Assembly (NCBI RefSeq): GCF_000834055.1
Contig: NZ_JXSQ01000008.1
Coordinates: 61,692-125,691, forward strand
Direction of reading: 5' to 3'
DNA: 64,000 nt
Origin: Leucobacter komagatae
Lineage (GTDB): Bacteria > Actinomycetota > Actinomycetes > Actinomycetales > Microbacteriaceae
The notes under the pieces were generated by a model. That model ran no database searches and was not told the DNA's origin. It worked only from the letters and a program-made list of their open reading frames with translations. Below, in pieces: positions 34,987 to 43,693 of this stretch (position 1 is its first letter; every line of letters begins with the position of its first letter). A program made the position numbers and the translations under genes.

Positions 34987-36069
34987 TTACGCCGCCGACT
35001 TCTGTGCGGCGAGGTCGACGAACACTGCGGTGTTGAACGCGTATGCGGCCCGCACCTCGTCCACCATTCGCTGCTGCTCGTCAGCGTCGAGCGTCTCGCC
35101 CAGCGCGTCCAACCCGTCGCGGTAAGTCTCCTTGAACGCCTTGAGATCGCCAAGCGCCTCAAAGTCGTAGAACTCGATCCCTGGGCCGTCGAAGCCGTGC
35201 TGGCGGGCGACTCGCTTTGCGATGATTTGCCCGCCGGAAAGGTCGCCAAGGTAGCGCGTGTAGTGGTGCGCGATGATGCCGGCGACCCATTCCTCTGCGG
35301 CAACTTCGCGAATGCGTGCAGCGTATGCCGCCGTCGCGGGAACGGGACGGATCTCGTTTCGCCAGTCAGCGCCGAGGAGGTGCTCAAGGTCAACCTTGAG
35401 CGTGCCGAGCCTCAGCAGCGCCTCTGGGTGCAGTGCCTCGTATGCGGGGTTGCCTGCAAGCTGCTCGCCTGCTTCCTCGAGTGCCTCGTACATGAAGAAG
35501 TGCTGCGCTACGAGATCAACGTAGTCCTGCTTGGAAGCGATGCCGCGCATGATGTTTTCCATGAAGCTCGCCCCCTCGCTGCTCGAGTGATCAGACCACG
35601 AGCTTTCTCGGACGACGCGCGAGAACGGCTTCGGGCCGTCCGATTCGCCCGCGTCGCCAGCGTTCGGGTTCGCAGCGTGCGGGTTCGCAGCGTGTGGGTT
35701 GTCGGCGCCGTGTCCATGAGCGCCGTGACCGTGTGCGCCGTGTGGGTCGGCTGCGGGCTCATGCTCGTCCCGCGCCGGAACGCCGAGCTTCTCGCAGGCA
35801 AGCTTGTACAGCTCGACAACCTGGCGACGGATCTGTGGCCGGTCGGAGATCGGCGCACCGGGCCACTCGACTCGAAGGTCATGCACCCCAGCAGCATCGG
35901 TCACCCGCCAAATCCCAGCGTTCGCGTCAAGACCGACCATCGTGCTTTCGGTCGCGTCCGGATACCCGAAGGCCCTCGCGATGAGCAAACTGTCATCGAG
36001 ATGGTCATCATTCATGTGGCGCGTAACGGCAGCGATCACTGCGGCATCAAAATTCATCACATCTTTCAT
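34987..36069 (-). CDS. DUF2470-heme oxygenase fusion
   Basis: A 360-residue protein. Residues 1-100 form a DUF2470 domain (FDAAVIAAVTRHMNDDHLDD), found in proteins that bind heme or FMN. Residues 101-140 are a His/Ala/Asn-rich linker (HGAHGHGAHGHG and two NPHAA units). Residues 145-360 are a biliverdin-forming heme oxygenase, with the probable proximal His161 in WSDHSSSEG and the distal helix LGDLSGGQIIAKR. It degrades heme to release iron, biliverdin and CO. The His-rich linker may bind heme or metal. The gene stands alone and is convergent with the response regulator. Confidence 0.9.
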   Translation of the reverse strand: MKDVMNFDAAVIAAVTRHMNDDHLDDSLLIARAFGYPDATESTMVGLDANAGIWRVTDAAGVHDLRVEWPGAPISDRPQIRRQVVELYKLACEKLGVPARDEHEPAADPHGAHGHGAHGHGADNPHAANPHAANPNAGDAGESDGPKPFSRVVRESSWSDHSSSEGASFMENIMRGIASKQDYVDLVAQHFFMYEALEEAGEQLAGNPAYEALHPEALLRLGTLKVDLEHLLGADWRNEIRPVPATAAYAARIREVAAEEWVAGIIAHHYTRYLGDLSGGQIIAKRVARQHGFDGPGIEFYDFEALGDLKAFKETYRDGLDALGETLDADEQQRMVDEVRAAYAFNTAVFVDLAAQKSAA

Positions 36070-36167
36070 TCTACGCGCCCTGCGCGCTCAGCGACACTGG
36101 GAGCCACACAGAGTATCATCGAGGGATTCGTGCTCCCGCGCGCCTGCGGGTCGAGATTGGCGGTTTC

Positions 36168-37433
36168 GTGTTTTCCAGAGTCAAACGAGTTGGCCCCGTG
36201 GCCGCGATCAGCATGCTTGCGATCGTCGGTCTTACCCTCACTGCCTGCACGGGCAGCAACGCGGGATCCGGCAACTCAGACCAGAGCACCGTGAGCCCAG
36301 AAATCGCAACGAGCATTGATGATGCTGTGGCGAATGCGCTCGCGCTCTCGGGCTCTACTGAGGCCGTTGTCGGGGTTTGGCAGGGTGACGATGCCGCCTA
36401 CGTTCGCGGGTTTGGCGACGGTGTCTCGGCAGCAACGAAGTTCCGCGGAGCCCAAGCTTCGCAACCGGTCGTCTGCGCACTGCTGCTCGACGCGGTAGGC
36501 AGGGGTGAACTGTCGCTCGGTCGGAAGGTCTCGGAAGACCTCCCGCGCCAGGCCGGCATCCAAGACGTGACGTACGGGCAGCTCTGCGACCAGACCTCGG
36601 GCCTCGCAGACTTCAAGGCGGGCTTCACGGATCGATTCGCGAACAACCCAACCCGCCCCTGGCCGGAACAGGAACTCCTCGCCAACGGTCTCGCGAGCTC
36701 GCCGCTGCCTTGGCCGGGCGCAAACGTGTACCTCTCGGACACCAACGCGGTACTCCTCGACCGTGCCATCCGGCTGAACACGCGCGACGATTCAGCGGAG
36801 CTGCTCAAGCGACACGTGTTCGAGCCTGCCGGTATGGCAGCTACCTCGTACCCGACAAACTTTGGGAGCACGGAGCTGCCTGAGGGCAGCTTGAAGCCGC
36901 TCACGTATCCTGCCTCCGGCGGCGCCGCGGTATGCGAGGCAGGCGTCACCGAGGTGAGCGCCCTGTCCCCGTCGATGATGCGTGGCGCTGGCGCAACGCT
37001 CACCACCGTGACCGATCTGCGGGACTTTTACACGAAGTTCCTCAGCGGCGGCTTTGGTGACGAGAAGACCTCACAGGTCGTGACCGAGTTCCAGCCGGCG
37101 AAGAACCCCGAGCGCGATGAGGCCGGCGAACCAACCACCGAGCCAGACACCGAGGGCAGGCAGATCGGTTTCGGCGTCGAGAAGGTCGGGCCCCTTGTCG
37201 GCCGCTCCGGCGCAATGACTGGCTCACTCACTGCCGCGTACAGCGACCCTGCGACCGGGCTGACCGTCGTCGTTGCGCTGAATAACTCCTCAGCGGGGGC
37301 AGGATTCGCCCAGGCGCTTGCCTTCCAGCTTGCAGCCCTCACAGGCGCTGAACTCCCCTGGTCCGCAGACGACCAGGGTGCGCGCCTCACCGAGCTCGCC
37401 GTGTGCCAGGGCGAAGCGGAGGCAGCCGGCTAA
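36168..37433 (+). CDS. Lipoprotein of the beta-lactamase/serine hydrolase fold, active-site residues lost
   Basis: A 421-residue protein with a lipobox LTAC (Cys27). The fold of class C beta-lactamases and D-Ala-D-Ala carboxypeptidases is clear from GELSLGRKVSEDLPRQAG, DQTSGLADF and TNAVLLDRAI. All three catalytic motifs look changed: the SxxK position reads Ser98-Gln-Pro-Val, the YxN position reads Leu189-Ser-Asp, and the HxG/KTG position reads Arg346-Ser-Gly. A non-catalytic, perhaps peptidoglycan-binding, role is the likely reading. The GTG at 36168 starts a proper signal peptide. Confidence 0.82.
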   Translation: MFSRVKRVGPVAAISMLAIVGLTLTACTGSNAGSGNSDQSTVSPEIATSIDDAVANALALSGSTEAVVGVWQGDDAAYVRGFGDGVSAATKFRGAQASQPVVCALLLDAVGRGELSLGRKVSEDLPRQAGIQDVTYGQLCDQTSGLADFKAGFTDRFANNPTRPWPEQELLANGLASSPLPWPGANVYLSDTNAVLLDRAIRLNTRDDSAELLKRHVFEPAGMAATSYPTNFGSTELPEGSLKPLTYPASGGAAVCEAGVTEVSALSPSMMRGAGATLTTVTDLRDFYTKFLSGGFGDEKTSQVVTEFQPAKNPERDEAGEPTTEPDTEGRQIGFGVEKVGPLVGRSGAMTGSLTAAYSDPATGLTVVVALNNSSAGAGFAQALAFQLAALTGAELPWSADDQGARLTELAVCQGEAEAAG

Positions 37434-37523
37434 AGATTCTTGGCGTGCCGCTCCCTGTGCGGAGCGGCAGCCGAGATTCTGCTACGCTCATACGGGTCGG
37501 GATTTCCTCCCGGTGAGCCCCTC

Positions 37524-37597
37524 GGGGCCGTCGTCTAATGGTAAGACATCAGCTTCCCAAGCTGAGAACGCGGGTTCGATTCCCGTCGGCCCCTCCA
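37524..37597 (+). tRNA. tRNA-Gly (anticodon CCC), CCA encoded
   Basis: The acceptor stem GGGGCCG pairs with CGGCCCC and the D stem is GTCT/AGAC. The anticodon stem TCAGC/GCTGA carries the loop TTCCCAA (anticodon CCC), and the T arm is GCGGG-TTCGATT-CCCGT. The discriminator is T, followed by an encoded CCA. No integrase or second copy of the tRNA 3' end is seen nearby. Confidence 0.95.
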
Positions 37598-37785
37598 CTT
37601 AACCGCGACGCAGTCGCGTCCTCCACACTCCTCGGCCTGCATGAGCCATGCCGGGATCCGCTGGCTTTTGGCGCACGGAACGACGATTTCCTTGGGGGAC
37701 ATCGCAGGGGTGCCTGGCCGCGAGGCATCGCACTGCAGCGAGTTCGACTGGACAGGCGTTCCCGTGACCGCATTACACTGGCGCC
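37598..37785 (+). other. Gap between tRNA-Gly and the alkyltransferase gene
   Basis: Nothing gene-like is seen. The right end holds TACACT (37774-37779), six bases before the ATG at 37786, a probable -10 box of a leaderless mRNA. Confidence 0.5.
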
Positions 37786-38301
37786 ATGGGAACCAGGCAC
37801 GGCTATTTTGAGACCTCTCTCGGCGAGCTTCTCTTCGTGGCTGAGGGCCACGCGCTTACCGGCGTCTATTTCCCCGATCACCGCTACCCGCCCGCGCGCG
37901 ATGACATCGGCGAGAGCCTAGGCGCCGACCCCGTGGACGCCGTCCTTGTTGAGGCAGCCAGGCAGCTCAGGGAGTACCTCGGCGGCGAGCGCGACGCGTT
38001 TGACGTGCCCCTCGCTCCCCGCGGAGACGAGTTCTCACAGCAGGTCTGGAGCATGCTCGGCGACATTCCCTACGGGGCAACGACGACCTATGGGGAGCTC
38101 GCACTGGCGCTCGGCAATCGGGCGCTGGCACAACGCGTCGGTCAGGCAGTTGGGCATAACCCGGTGAGCATCATCATCCCCTGCCACAGGGTCGTTGGCG
38201 CTGACGGGTCTCTCACCGGATACGCGGGCGGCCTCGACCGCAAGCGCGCGCTCCTCAGCCTCGAGGAACCCGAGCCCGCGGCGGCGGGGAGGCTCTTCTA
38301 G
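37786..38301 (+). CDS. ogt: Methylated-DNA-protein cysteine methyltransferase (Ogt)
   Basis: A 171-residue suicide repair protein that moves a methyl group from O6-methylguanine in DNA to its own cysteine. The acceptor is Cys133 in IPCHRVVG, preceded by the DNA-binding helix RVGQAVGHNP. No Ada regulatory domain is attached, so the Ogt type is assigned. There is no ribosome-binding site before the ATG, and a TACACT box six bases upstream suggests leaderless translation. Confidence 0.93.
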   Translation: MGTRHGYFETSLGELLFVAEGHALTGVYFPDHRYPPARDDIGESLGADPVDAVLVEAARQLREYLGGERDAFDVPLAPRGDEFSQQVWSMLGDIPYGATTTYGELALALGNRALAQRVGQAVGHNPVSIIIPCHRVVGADGSLTGYAGGLDRKRALLSLEEPEPAAAGRLF

Positions 38302-38328
38302 CGTTGAGCGACGGCCCTGGCTAACTCG

Positions 38329-39048
38329 CTACGCCGCGCGGGGAGCGAGCGGCGAGTGGGCGGTCACCCACGAGTACATGGCCACCGCGGCGGCGGCCGA
38401 CGCGTTGATTGAGCGGGTGGATCCGTACTGTGTGATCTCCACGACCGCTTCAGCGGCAGCGATCGCTTCGTCTGAAAGCCCCGGGCCTTCCTGCCCGAAG
38501 AGCATGACGCAGCGTTCTGGCCAGGCAAATGTTTCCATTGGGACACACCCTGGGACGTTATCGATCGCGATGATCGGGATCCCCTCGGCCCGCGCCCACT
38601 CTACGAGCGCTTCGATGCTCTCGCGGTGCTCGACGTGTTGGTAGCGGTCGGTCACCATCGCGCCGCGCTTGTTCCAACGCCGCCGACCAACGATCTGCAC
38701 CGTGTCGGCGGCGAAGGCATTCGCACTGCGGACGATCGAGCCGATGTTCATGTCGTGCTGCCAGTTCTCGATCGCGACGTGGAACGCGTGCCGCTGCTCG
38801 TCAAGGTCAGCGACGATCGCTTCCATGAGCCAGTAGCGATACCGGTCAACGACGTTTCTGCTGTCGCCGTGCTCGAGGAGCTCGGGATCGAAGTGCGGCT
38901 CTGAAGGCCACTCCTCGCGGCCCCCGGGCCACGGCCCGACGCCGGCGGTGGTGCGCTCGGGGTGCGGTTCGGTCTCAGGCTTCGGGTTGTCGCTCCACTC
39001 CCCCATTCTCCCAGGCGCGGCGTCGCGCCCGCGCACGCTAAGGCTCAC
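38329..39048 (-). CDS. TrmH-family (SpoU) RNA 2'-O-ribose methyltransferase
   Basis: A 239-residue SpoU-type methyltransferase with a knotted fold. Motif 1 is NIGSIVRSANAFA, motif 2 MLFGQEGPGLSDEAI, and motif 3 ITQYGSTRSINASAAAAVAMY. These enzymes methylate ribose in tRNA or rRNA; the target is not known. About 90 N-terminal residues, rich in Pro and Glu, precede the domain. The start is uncertain: the GTG at 39048 or the ATG at 39006, with neither well supported by a ribosome-binding site. Confidence 0.88.
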   Translation of the reverse strand: MSLSVRGRDAAPGRMGEWSDNPKPETEPHPERTTAGVGPWPGGREEWPSEPHFDPELLEHGDSRNVVDRYRYWLMEAIVADLDEQRHAFHVAIENWQHDMNIGSIVRSANAFAADTVQIVGRRRWNKRGAMVTDRYQHVEHRESIEALVEWARAEGIPIIAIDNVPGCVPMETFAWPERCVMLFGQEGPGLSDEAIAAAEAVVEITQYGSTRSINASAAAAVAMYSWVTAHSPLAPRAA

Positions 39049-39079
39049 ATGCTGCTGTAGCGGGTGCGCCAGTCACGCA

Positions 39080-40249
39080 CTATCGCGCGCTCAGCGCCGC
39101 GCGCATCCGCTCAAGCGCCTCACGCATCAGTGGCCTGGGCAGCGCAAAAATAAAGCGCGCGCAGCCGCGCCCGGCTTCGCCGCACGCGCTGCCTTCGGTG
39201 AGTCCGACGCCTGCATGTGCCTGGAAGAATGCGGCGGGTTCCTCGATCCCGAGCTCGCGGAAGTCAAGCCACGCAACATAGGTCGCCTCGGGCGAGGTCA
39301 CGCGCACCCCGGGAAGGTGCTCGGCGACAAACGCGACGAGCTCGTCCCGGTTCCCCCGGAGGTAGTCGAGCGCCTCTCCCAGCCACGCGTCGCCATCGGC
39401 GTATGCGACCGTCGCAGCGATCATGCCGAGGGTCGCGGTGCCGCGGCCTGCCCAGTGTTCAAGCTCGGCCATCCGGGTCCGGTCGACCGCGTTGGACACG
39501 ACAAGCTGTGCGCACTTGAGGCCGGGCAGATTCCGCGCTTTCGAGGCTGCTGTGGCGGTGATCGTGTGCCCCGCAGTGACGTCGGTGAGCGTCGCGTACG
39601 GCATGAGCTCTGTGCCGGGGTAGACGAGTGGGGACCAGATCTCGTCGGAGAACACGCGGCCGCCGTTGCGGTCAACAACCTCGCTCACGGCGAGAAGCTC
39701 CTCTCGCGTGAACACCCGCCCGAGCGGGTTGTACGGGTTACACAGGGCGAGGATGCCACCGCCGGCTTCAAATGCCGCCTGCAGCCCGACGAGATCAAAC
39801 TGCCAGATGCCGTCAACCTCCAGCATCGGCACCTCGATGACCTCGCGGCCAAGCGTTCCCGGCACCGTCAGGAATGGCATGTACGACGGTGTGGGCACGA
39901 TGACTTTCGTTCCCGGGGCGGAAAAGTGCTGGATCGCCACCTCGTATGCTGTGATCACGTCGGGCACAGCGAACACGTCTTCGCCGGTCACATTCCAGCC
40001 GTGGCGACTGCGTAGCCTCTCCGCAGTCTGCGCTTTGAGCGCGCCGGTGATCCGCGGTGGCGCGTAGCCGAAGGCGCCTTCCTCAACCGCGAGGTGCAGC
40101 GCCTCTCTGATCTCGGGTGCCACCCCAAAGTCCATCTCCGCGACAAATGCGCCGATCATGTCGGGGTCAGCCCACTTCGTGCCGCCGATGCTGCGGAGCT
40201 CCGCAGCGGTCGTCGCATCGGCACGCTCCGCAAATGACTGGTTACTCAT
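39080..40249 (-). CDS. PLP-dependent C-S lyase/aminotransferase (MalY/PatB family)
   Basis: A 389-residue fold-type I PLP enzyme. The probable cofactor Lys is in TAASKARNLPGLKCAQLV. DEIWSPLVYPG and NPYNPLGRVFTREEL are conserved in cystathionine beta-lyase-like MalY/PatB proteins, which cleave cystathionine or cysteine to pyruvate, ammonia and a thiol. The ATG at 40249 follows AAGGAA and overlaps the regulator gene by eight bases. With the divergent amino acid permease it suggests uptake and breakdown of an amino acid, perhaps a sulfur one. Confidence 0.9.
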   Translation of the reverse strand: MSNQSFAERADATTAAELRSIGGTKWADPDMIGAFVAEMDFGVAPEIREALHLAVEEGAFGYAPPRITGALKAQTAERLRSRHGWNVTGEDVFAVPDVITAYEVAIQHFSAPGTKVIVPTPSYMPFLTVPGTLGREVIEVPMLEVDGIWQFDLVGLQAAFEAGGGILALCNPYNPLGRVFTREELLAVSEVVDRNGGRVFSDEIWSPLVYPGTELMPYATLTDVTAGHTITATAASKARNLPGLKCAQLVVSNAVDRTRMAELEHWAGRGTATLGMIAATVAYADGDAWLGEALDYLRGNRDELVAFVAEHLPGVRVTSPEATYVAWLDFRELGIEEPAAFFQAHAGVGLTEGSACGEAGRGCARFIFALPRPLMREALERMRAALSAR

Positions 40250-41003
40250 GTGACGTTCCTTCCGATGTGGCCGGTTCTTGCCCAGATGGCTCTTCTTCCT
40301 CGGCGATTTGATTGAGGTAGTTGTAGATCGTGAACCTGGTGACGTTGAGCTCATCCGCGATGAGTTGCACAGCGTCCTTGAGGAGAAACAGCCCGCGCGC
40401 TTTGAGGTCCCTGACCACTTCCACTTTGTGGTTCTTGTGCATGAGCGTCGTAGGGATACCGACGTTCCTGATGGCCGCTCCGATAAGAATTGTGGCAAGT
40501 TCGTCAACGTCATGCACGAATGTCTCGTGCCCTCTTCCCGGCTCCATGTGCTCCCGGTTAGCTGGTTCCACTTCTGCTGCTGCGATGCCCGTCGCCACTC
40601 CCGGCGAGGCGTTCATTGAGACCAACTGGTGGGCGATGCTCCGAAACTCTTCCCAGACGGAGACATCTGCGTTCATGCACAGTGCAGCAACCGGCCTACC
40701 GCTGACATCTTCGATGATCATCGTCGATGACCTGAGTCTCCGCCCATCAGCCAAACCCGTTTCGTAGTCGAGTCTGCTTTCGAAGTTTCCGGTCGCTGCT
40801 TGTTTGAGGAGCAGGTCGGTAGCTGGGTCTCCTACGGTGCGCGTCGTAACCTCGCCGCTAATCGCCACGATCGAGTTGGGCAGCTTGCTGAGGTCATGCA
40901 GGACGAGCTCGTAGCTTCGCGGCAGCGCGCGACCCAGTTGCTCAACAACAGCTGTAAAGACTGCTATGAGGCGCTCGCCGTCGATACTCTGTGCAACGCT
41001 CAT
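40242..41003 (-). CDS. YheO-like PAS and helix-turn-helix regulator
   Basis: A 253-residue regulator. The N-terminal YheO-like PAS domain (about 15-125) contains YELVLHDLSKLPNSIVAISGE and RLRSSTMIIEDVSGRPVAALCMN. The C-terminal HTH_22-type helix-turn-helix is AVQLIADELNVTRFTIYNYL. Relatives such as DauR control amino acid catabolism. It is co-transcribed with the PLP enzyme and diverges from the permease gene, so it probably senses their substrate. The ATG at 41003 has GGAG upstream. Confidence 0.88.
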   Translation of the reverse strand: MSVAQSIDGERLIAVFTAVVEQLGRALPRSYELVLHDLSKLPNSIVAISGEVTTRTVGDPATDLLLKQAATGNFESRLDYETGLADGRRLRSSTMIIEDVSGRPVAALCMNADVSVWEEFRSIAHQLVSMNASPGVATGIAAAEVEPANREHMEPGRGHETFVHDVDELATILIGAAIRNVGIPTTLMHKNHKVEVVRDLKARGLFLLKDAVQLIADELNVTRFTIYNYLNQIAEEEEPSGQEPATSEGTSHE

Positions 41004-41194
41004 ACCAAGGTCTCCGCTCGAAATCTCGTTACGACACAATTGTAGGCGACTTCAAATAGCAGTTGCAATGGTTGTATTTCCGTTGATATCTTCAATCCCC
41101 AGCCGAAATGGGAACGGGATTATTGAGGTCCTTCCCGTTGCCTCTGGCCGAGTGCCCATCCGTTTCGCCATCGCAACTCGGAAGGAAGACAACG

Positions 41195-42575
41195 ATGTCG
41201 ACAGCAGAGCAACTCAACCAAAGCAACCTCAAAGCGCACAATTAGCACGCCCGGAGCCATAGGAGTCGCGTTCAATCAAATCGTGGGGGGTGGGATCGTT
41301 TCACTCACCGGGGTGGCGATCGCGCTCACTGGCGGCGGCGTGAGCATCGCCTTCGCCATCGCGATCGTAACGATTGTCATCGTCTCAATTCCTTACGCCG
41401 CGGTTGACTCAGCGATGCCGACCGTTGGAGGAGTGTATTCGTACTCAACCCGGCTCATTCATCCCGTCGTTGGCTACATCGCCCTCTTCGTGCACTTCCT
41501 CTCGCAGTCAAGTATCGGCCTCTACGGAATCTCGGCGGGCCAGTATATGAATAGCCTTAACTCGGTGTTCAACCCGACCGTCGTGGCTGTGGTCATCATC
41601 GTCGGTTTTTTCTTGGCGAACCTCGCCGGGGCGGTCATCGGATCCCGCGTAGGGCTCGTCATGAGCTTGATCATGTTTATCGGCTTCGCCACCTTCATCG
41701 CCGTCGGGATGCAGAACGTCGACTGGGTCAACTACCCACCCGTCTTGCCCGATGGCTTCGGCAAGTTACTCGAAGCCGCCGCGCTCCTCACTTTCGCAAC
41801 GGGTGGTGCGATTGTGGTCGTAGAGCTTGGCGGAGAAATGAAGAATCCTGGCAAGGCCATACCCATAGCAATGATCGGTGGAACAATGCTTGCCGGCGTG
41901 CTGTACATCCTCATCTCGCTCGTTGCCGCAGGCGTGCTCCCGATCGCGGAGGTCGCCGACAAGCCCCTCAGTATCGTCGGGGGAGAATTCCTGCCGCCTG
42001 CAGCGTGGGCCTTCTTTATCCTCGGGGGTGCGATGATAGCGGTCATCAGCACAATGAACTCGCAGATGTTGACGGGGACGAAGAGCCTGCTCGCCGCTAT
42101 CGACGATGGCTGGTTCCCCCGCGGACTCGGGGCCGTGAGCAAGCGCTTTGGCACGCCTCACTGGCTGCTGACAATACTGCTCCTCCTCGGGCTCGCCCCA
42201 GTGCTCGCGGGCGTACCCCTTGGCGAGCTCGCCAGCGCGGTCTCAGGGGTCGTGCAACTGATATTCGTGCTGGTGATAGTCGCCTCACTGCGCCTGCGAT
42301 ATCTACGACCGGATCTCCACGAGCGAGCACCGTTCAAACTCGGCCCCAGAACGCATTGGACGCTCGTTGTGGTCGGATCCAGTATCAGCATTTACCAGTG
42401 CTACCTCCTCCTCTCGAGCGGGGTGTCGACCCCCATGCTGCTCACGATCGGGATACTCGCGCTAACCGCAGCGATCTGGGGCTTCATCCGATACCCCCGG
42501 GTAAAGCTGGTGCTCGCAGCCAGAACTCGCGACACCGGATCCTCATGGGTGCAGAGCGGAGAAACCGCTGGCTGA
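41195..42575 (+). CDS. APC-family amino acid permease, apparent frameshift near the 5' end
   Basis: The body (41283-42575) encodes about 430 residues with about twelve helices of the amino acid-polyamine-organocation family. A good start, ATG at 41195 with GGAAGGA, opens MSTAEQLNQSNLK but stops after 16 codons. Dropping one A from the AAA at 41231-41233 joins it to KRTISTPGAIGVAFNQIVGGG, a normal APC helix 1 with the substrate-binding GVAFNQIVGGGI segment. The frame as written would have to start at a GTG (41283) inside that helix without a ribosome-binding site. A real mutation, a sequencing error or programmed frameshifting are all possible. It diverges from the regulator-lyase genes. Confidence 0.85.
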
Positions 42576-42652
42576 CCCCCGGTCTTCGCCCCAGACGCGG
42601 GGCGGGGCGGCGCCTCTCCAACGCCGCCCCGGCCCGCTTCACCATCTAAGAC

Positions 42653-42681
42653 TTGACAGAAAGGCAAGTCACCCGTAACTT
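42653..42681 (+). promoter_or_regulatory. Promoter before the Met/Cys-rich peptide
   Basis: A perfect -35 box TTGACA (42653-42658) and a -10-like TAACTT (42676-42681), 17 bases apart. The predicted start of transcription, about seven bases downstream, falls on the ATG at 42688. Confidence 0.6.
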
Positions 42682-42687
42682 AACGTT

Positions 42688-42792
42688 ATGCATAATTTCG
42701 TTCGCACCCAGTCCGCCTCCGAGGTGAACTTTGGGATGACCGGCATGATGATGGCCGGTCGCGACGGTATGCGCTGCCGAATGTGCAACTAA
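42688..42792 (+). CDS. Leaderless 34-residue Met/Cys-rich peptide
   Basis: A 34-codon frame begins at the predicted transcription start of a TTGACA promoter. The last 19 residues hold seven Met and two Cys (the end is GMRCRMCN). Third codon positions are mostly G or C (27 of 34), as in real genes here. It has no signal peptide and no membrane helix. It lies 142 bases upstream of the winged-helix gene, suggesting a leader peptide whose translation responds to Cys/Met supply. A metal-binding micro-protein is the alternative. I recognise no family. Confidence 0.5.
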   Translation: MHNFVRTQSASEVNFGMTGMMMAGRDGMRCRMCN

Positions 42793-42934
42793 CTGCCACA
42801 CGCATTTTCTGTTTCTGGCGACAGGCACTCAGGATTTCTCGCGATTCACGTTTCGCGACAGAACTCCGGCCTGTGAACGCCTCCCCATTCGCAGCAACGC
42901 TCCCACCCGGAGCACATCAAAGGACTTCATCATC
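42793..42934 (+). other. Leader region between the small peptide and the winged-helix gene
   Basis: The stretch holds TCGCGA-N8-TCGCGA (around 42838-42857) and TTCTGT/ACAGAA arms (42807-42812 and 42858-42863) that could form alternative RNA structures. No T run or clear terminator hairpin was found. AAAGGA lies about eleven bases before the next start. Confidence 0.3.
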
Positions 42935-43588
42935 ATGGCTACCATCGCCACACTTCCAACCCAGCCTTCCAACCAGCAGCGTCCGACCGACAACGAGGTA
43001 CGAGGCTTCGCCCTTTACGTCGGCCTCTCTGAAGACAAGCTGACCTCGAACGATCCAAGCATCGGTGCGATCGTCACCGAGATCAAGCGTCTCGTCGCGC
43101 AGCTGGCGCCAAGCGCTGAAACCTACGCCGCAGTTGCGCTCGCACCGGAGGGAACCGGCGGTCGCGATGTCGACGTCGTTCGCCTCGCCCTCGGCGATCC
43201 AGCGGCTGCCCACGCACACCGAAAGCCGCAGAGCGACCCAGACCGGGCGGCGAGTGGCGTCGTGTTGGATCTCTCGCGAAAGCGTGTTCTGCTCGACAGC
43301 GTTCCGGCAAACCTCACCTTCCGCGAGTTTGAACTGCTCCAGTTCCTTGTGCTCCGCGAGGGCCGCACGGTGGCGCGCGAGGAGATCATTGAGACGCTCT
43401 GGGCAGATGCCGAGGGTGAAGAGATCCCGAGCGCACGCACCATTGACGTACACATTCGCCGGCTGCGCGTGAAGCTGGCCCACTACCAAGACATCGTCCG
43501 CACGGTTCGCGGCACGGGCTACCGCTTCGACCGGCACGCTGACGTGGCCATCCTTCCGTCATCGTCACCGAGCCCCGATTTCATCTAG
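42935..43588 (+). CDS. Orphan winged-helix DNA-binding protein (OmpR/PhoB-type domain, no receiver)
   Basis: A 217-residue protein. Residues about 105-200 are an OmpR/PhoB-type winged helix: NLTFREFELLQFLVLREGRTVARE, RTIDVHIRRLRVKL and TVRGTGYRFD. The N-terminal 95 residues are not a phospho-receiver and match nothing I recognise. No kinase gene is adjacent. It is preceded by the leaderless Met/Cys-rich peptide and may be controlled by it. Confidence 0.85.
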   Translation: MATIATLPTQPSNQQRPTDNEVRGFALYVGLSEDKLTSNDPSIGAIVTEIKRLVAQLAPSAETYAAVALAPEGTGGRDVDVVRLALGDPAAAHAHRKPQSDPDRAASGVVLDLSRKRVLLDSVPANLTFREFELLQFLVLREGRTVAREEIIETLWADAEGEEIPSARTIDVHIRRLRVKLAHYQDIVRTVRGTGYRFDRHADVAILPSSSPSPDFI

Positions 43589-43693
43589 GCGAAGCCATAG
43601 CTTCGGGGTAGTCTCGAAGAACGCCCGACGAGTTTGCCGTATGGCTTCTCGTGAGATCGCGCGTACCCCGCAACTTTAAAGGAGCAGACTCCG

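Noticed and set aside
37524..37785. tRNA-Gly as an integration site for a mobile element
   Set aside because: No integrase gene, no repeated tRNA 3' end downstream, and neighbours are ordinary housekeeping genes.
37549..37881. Leftward 110-codon frame covering tRNA-Gly and the start of ogt
   Set aside because: It overlaps a functional tRNA and a real gene start, with no motif.
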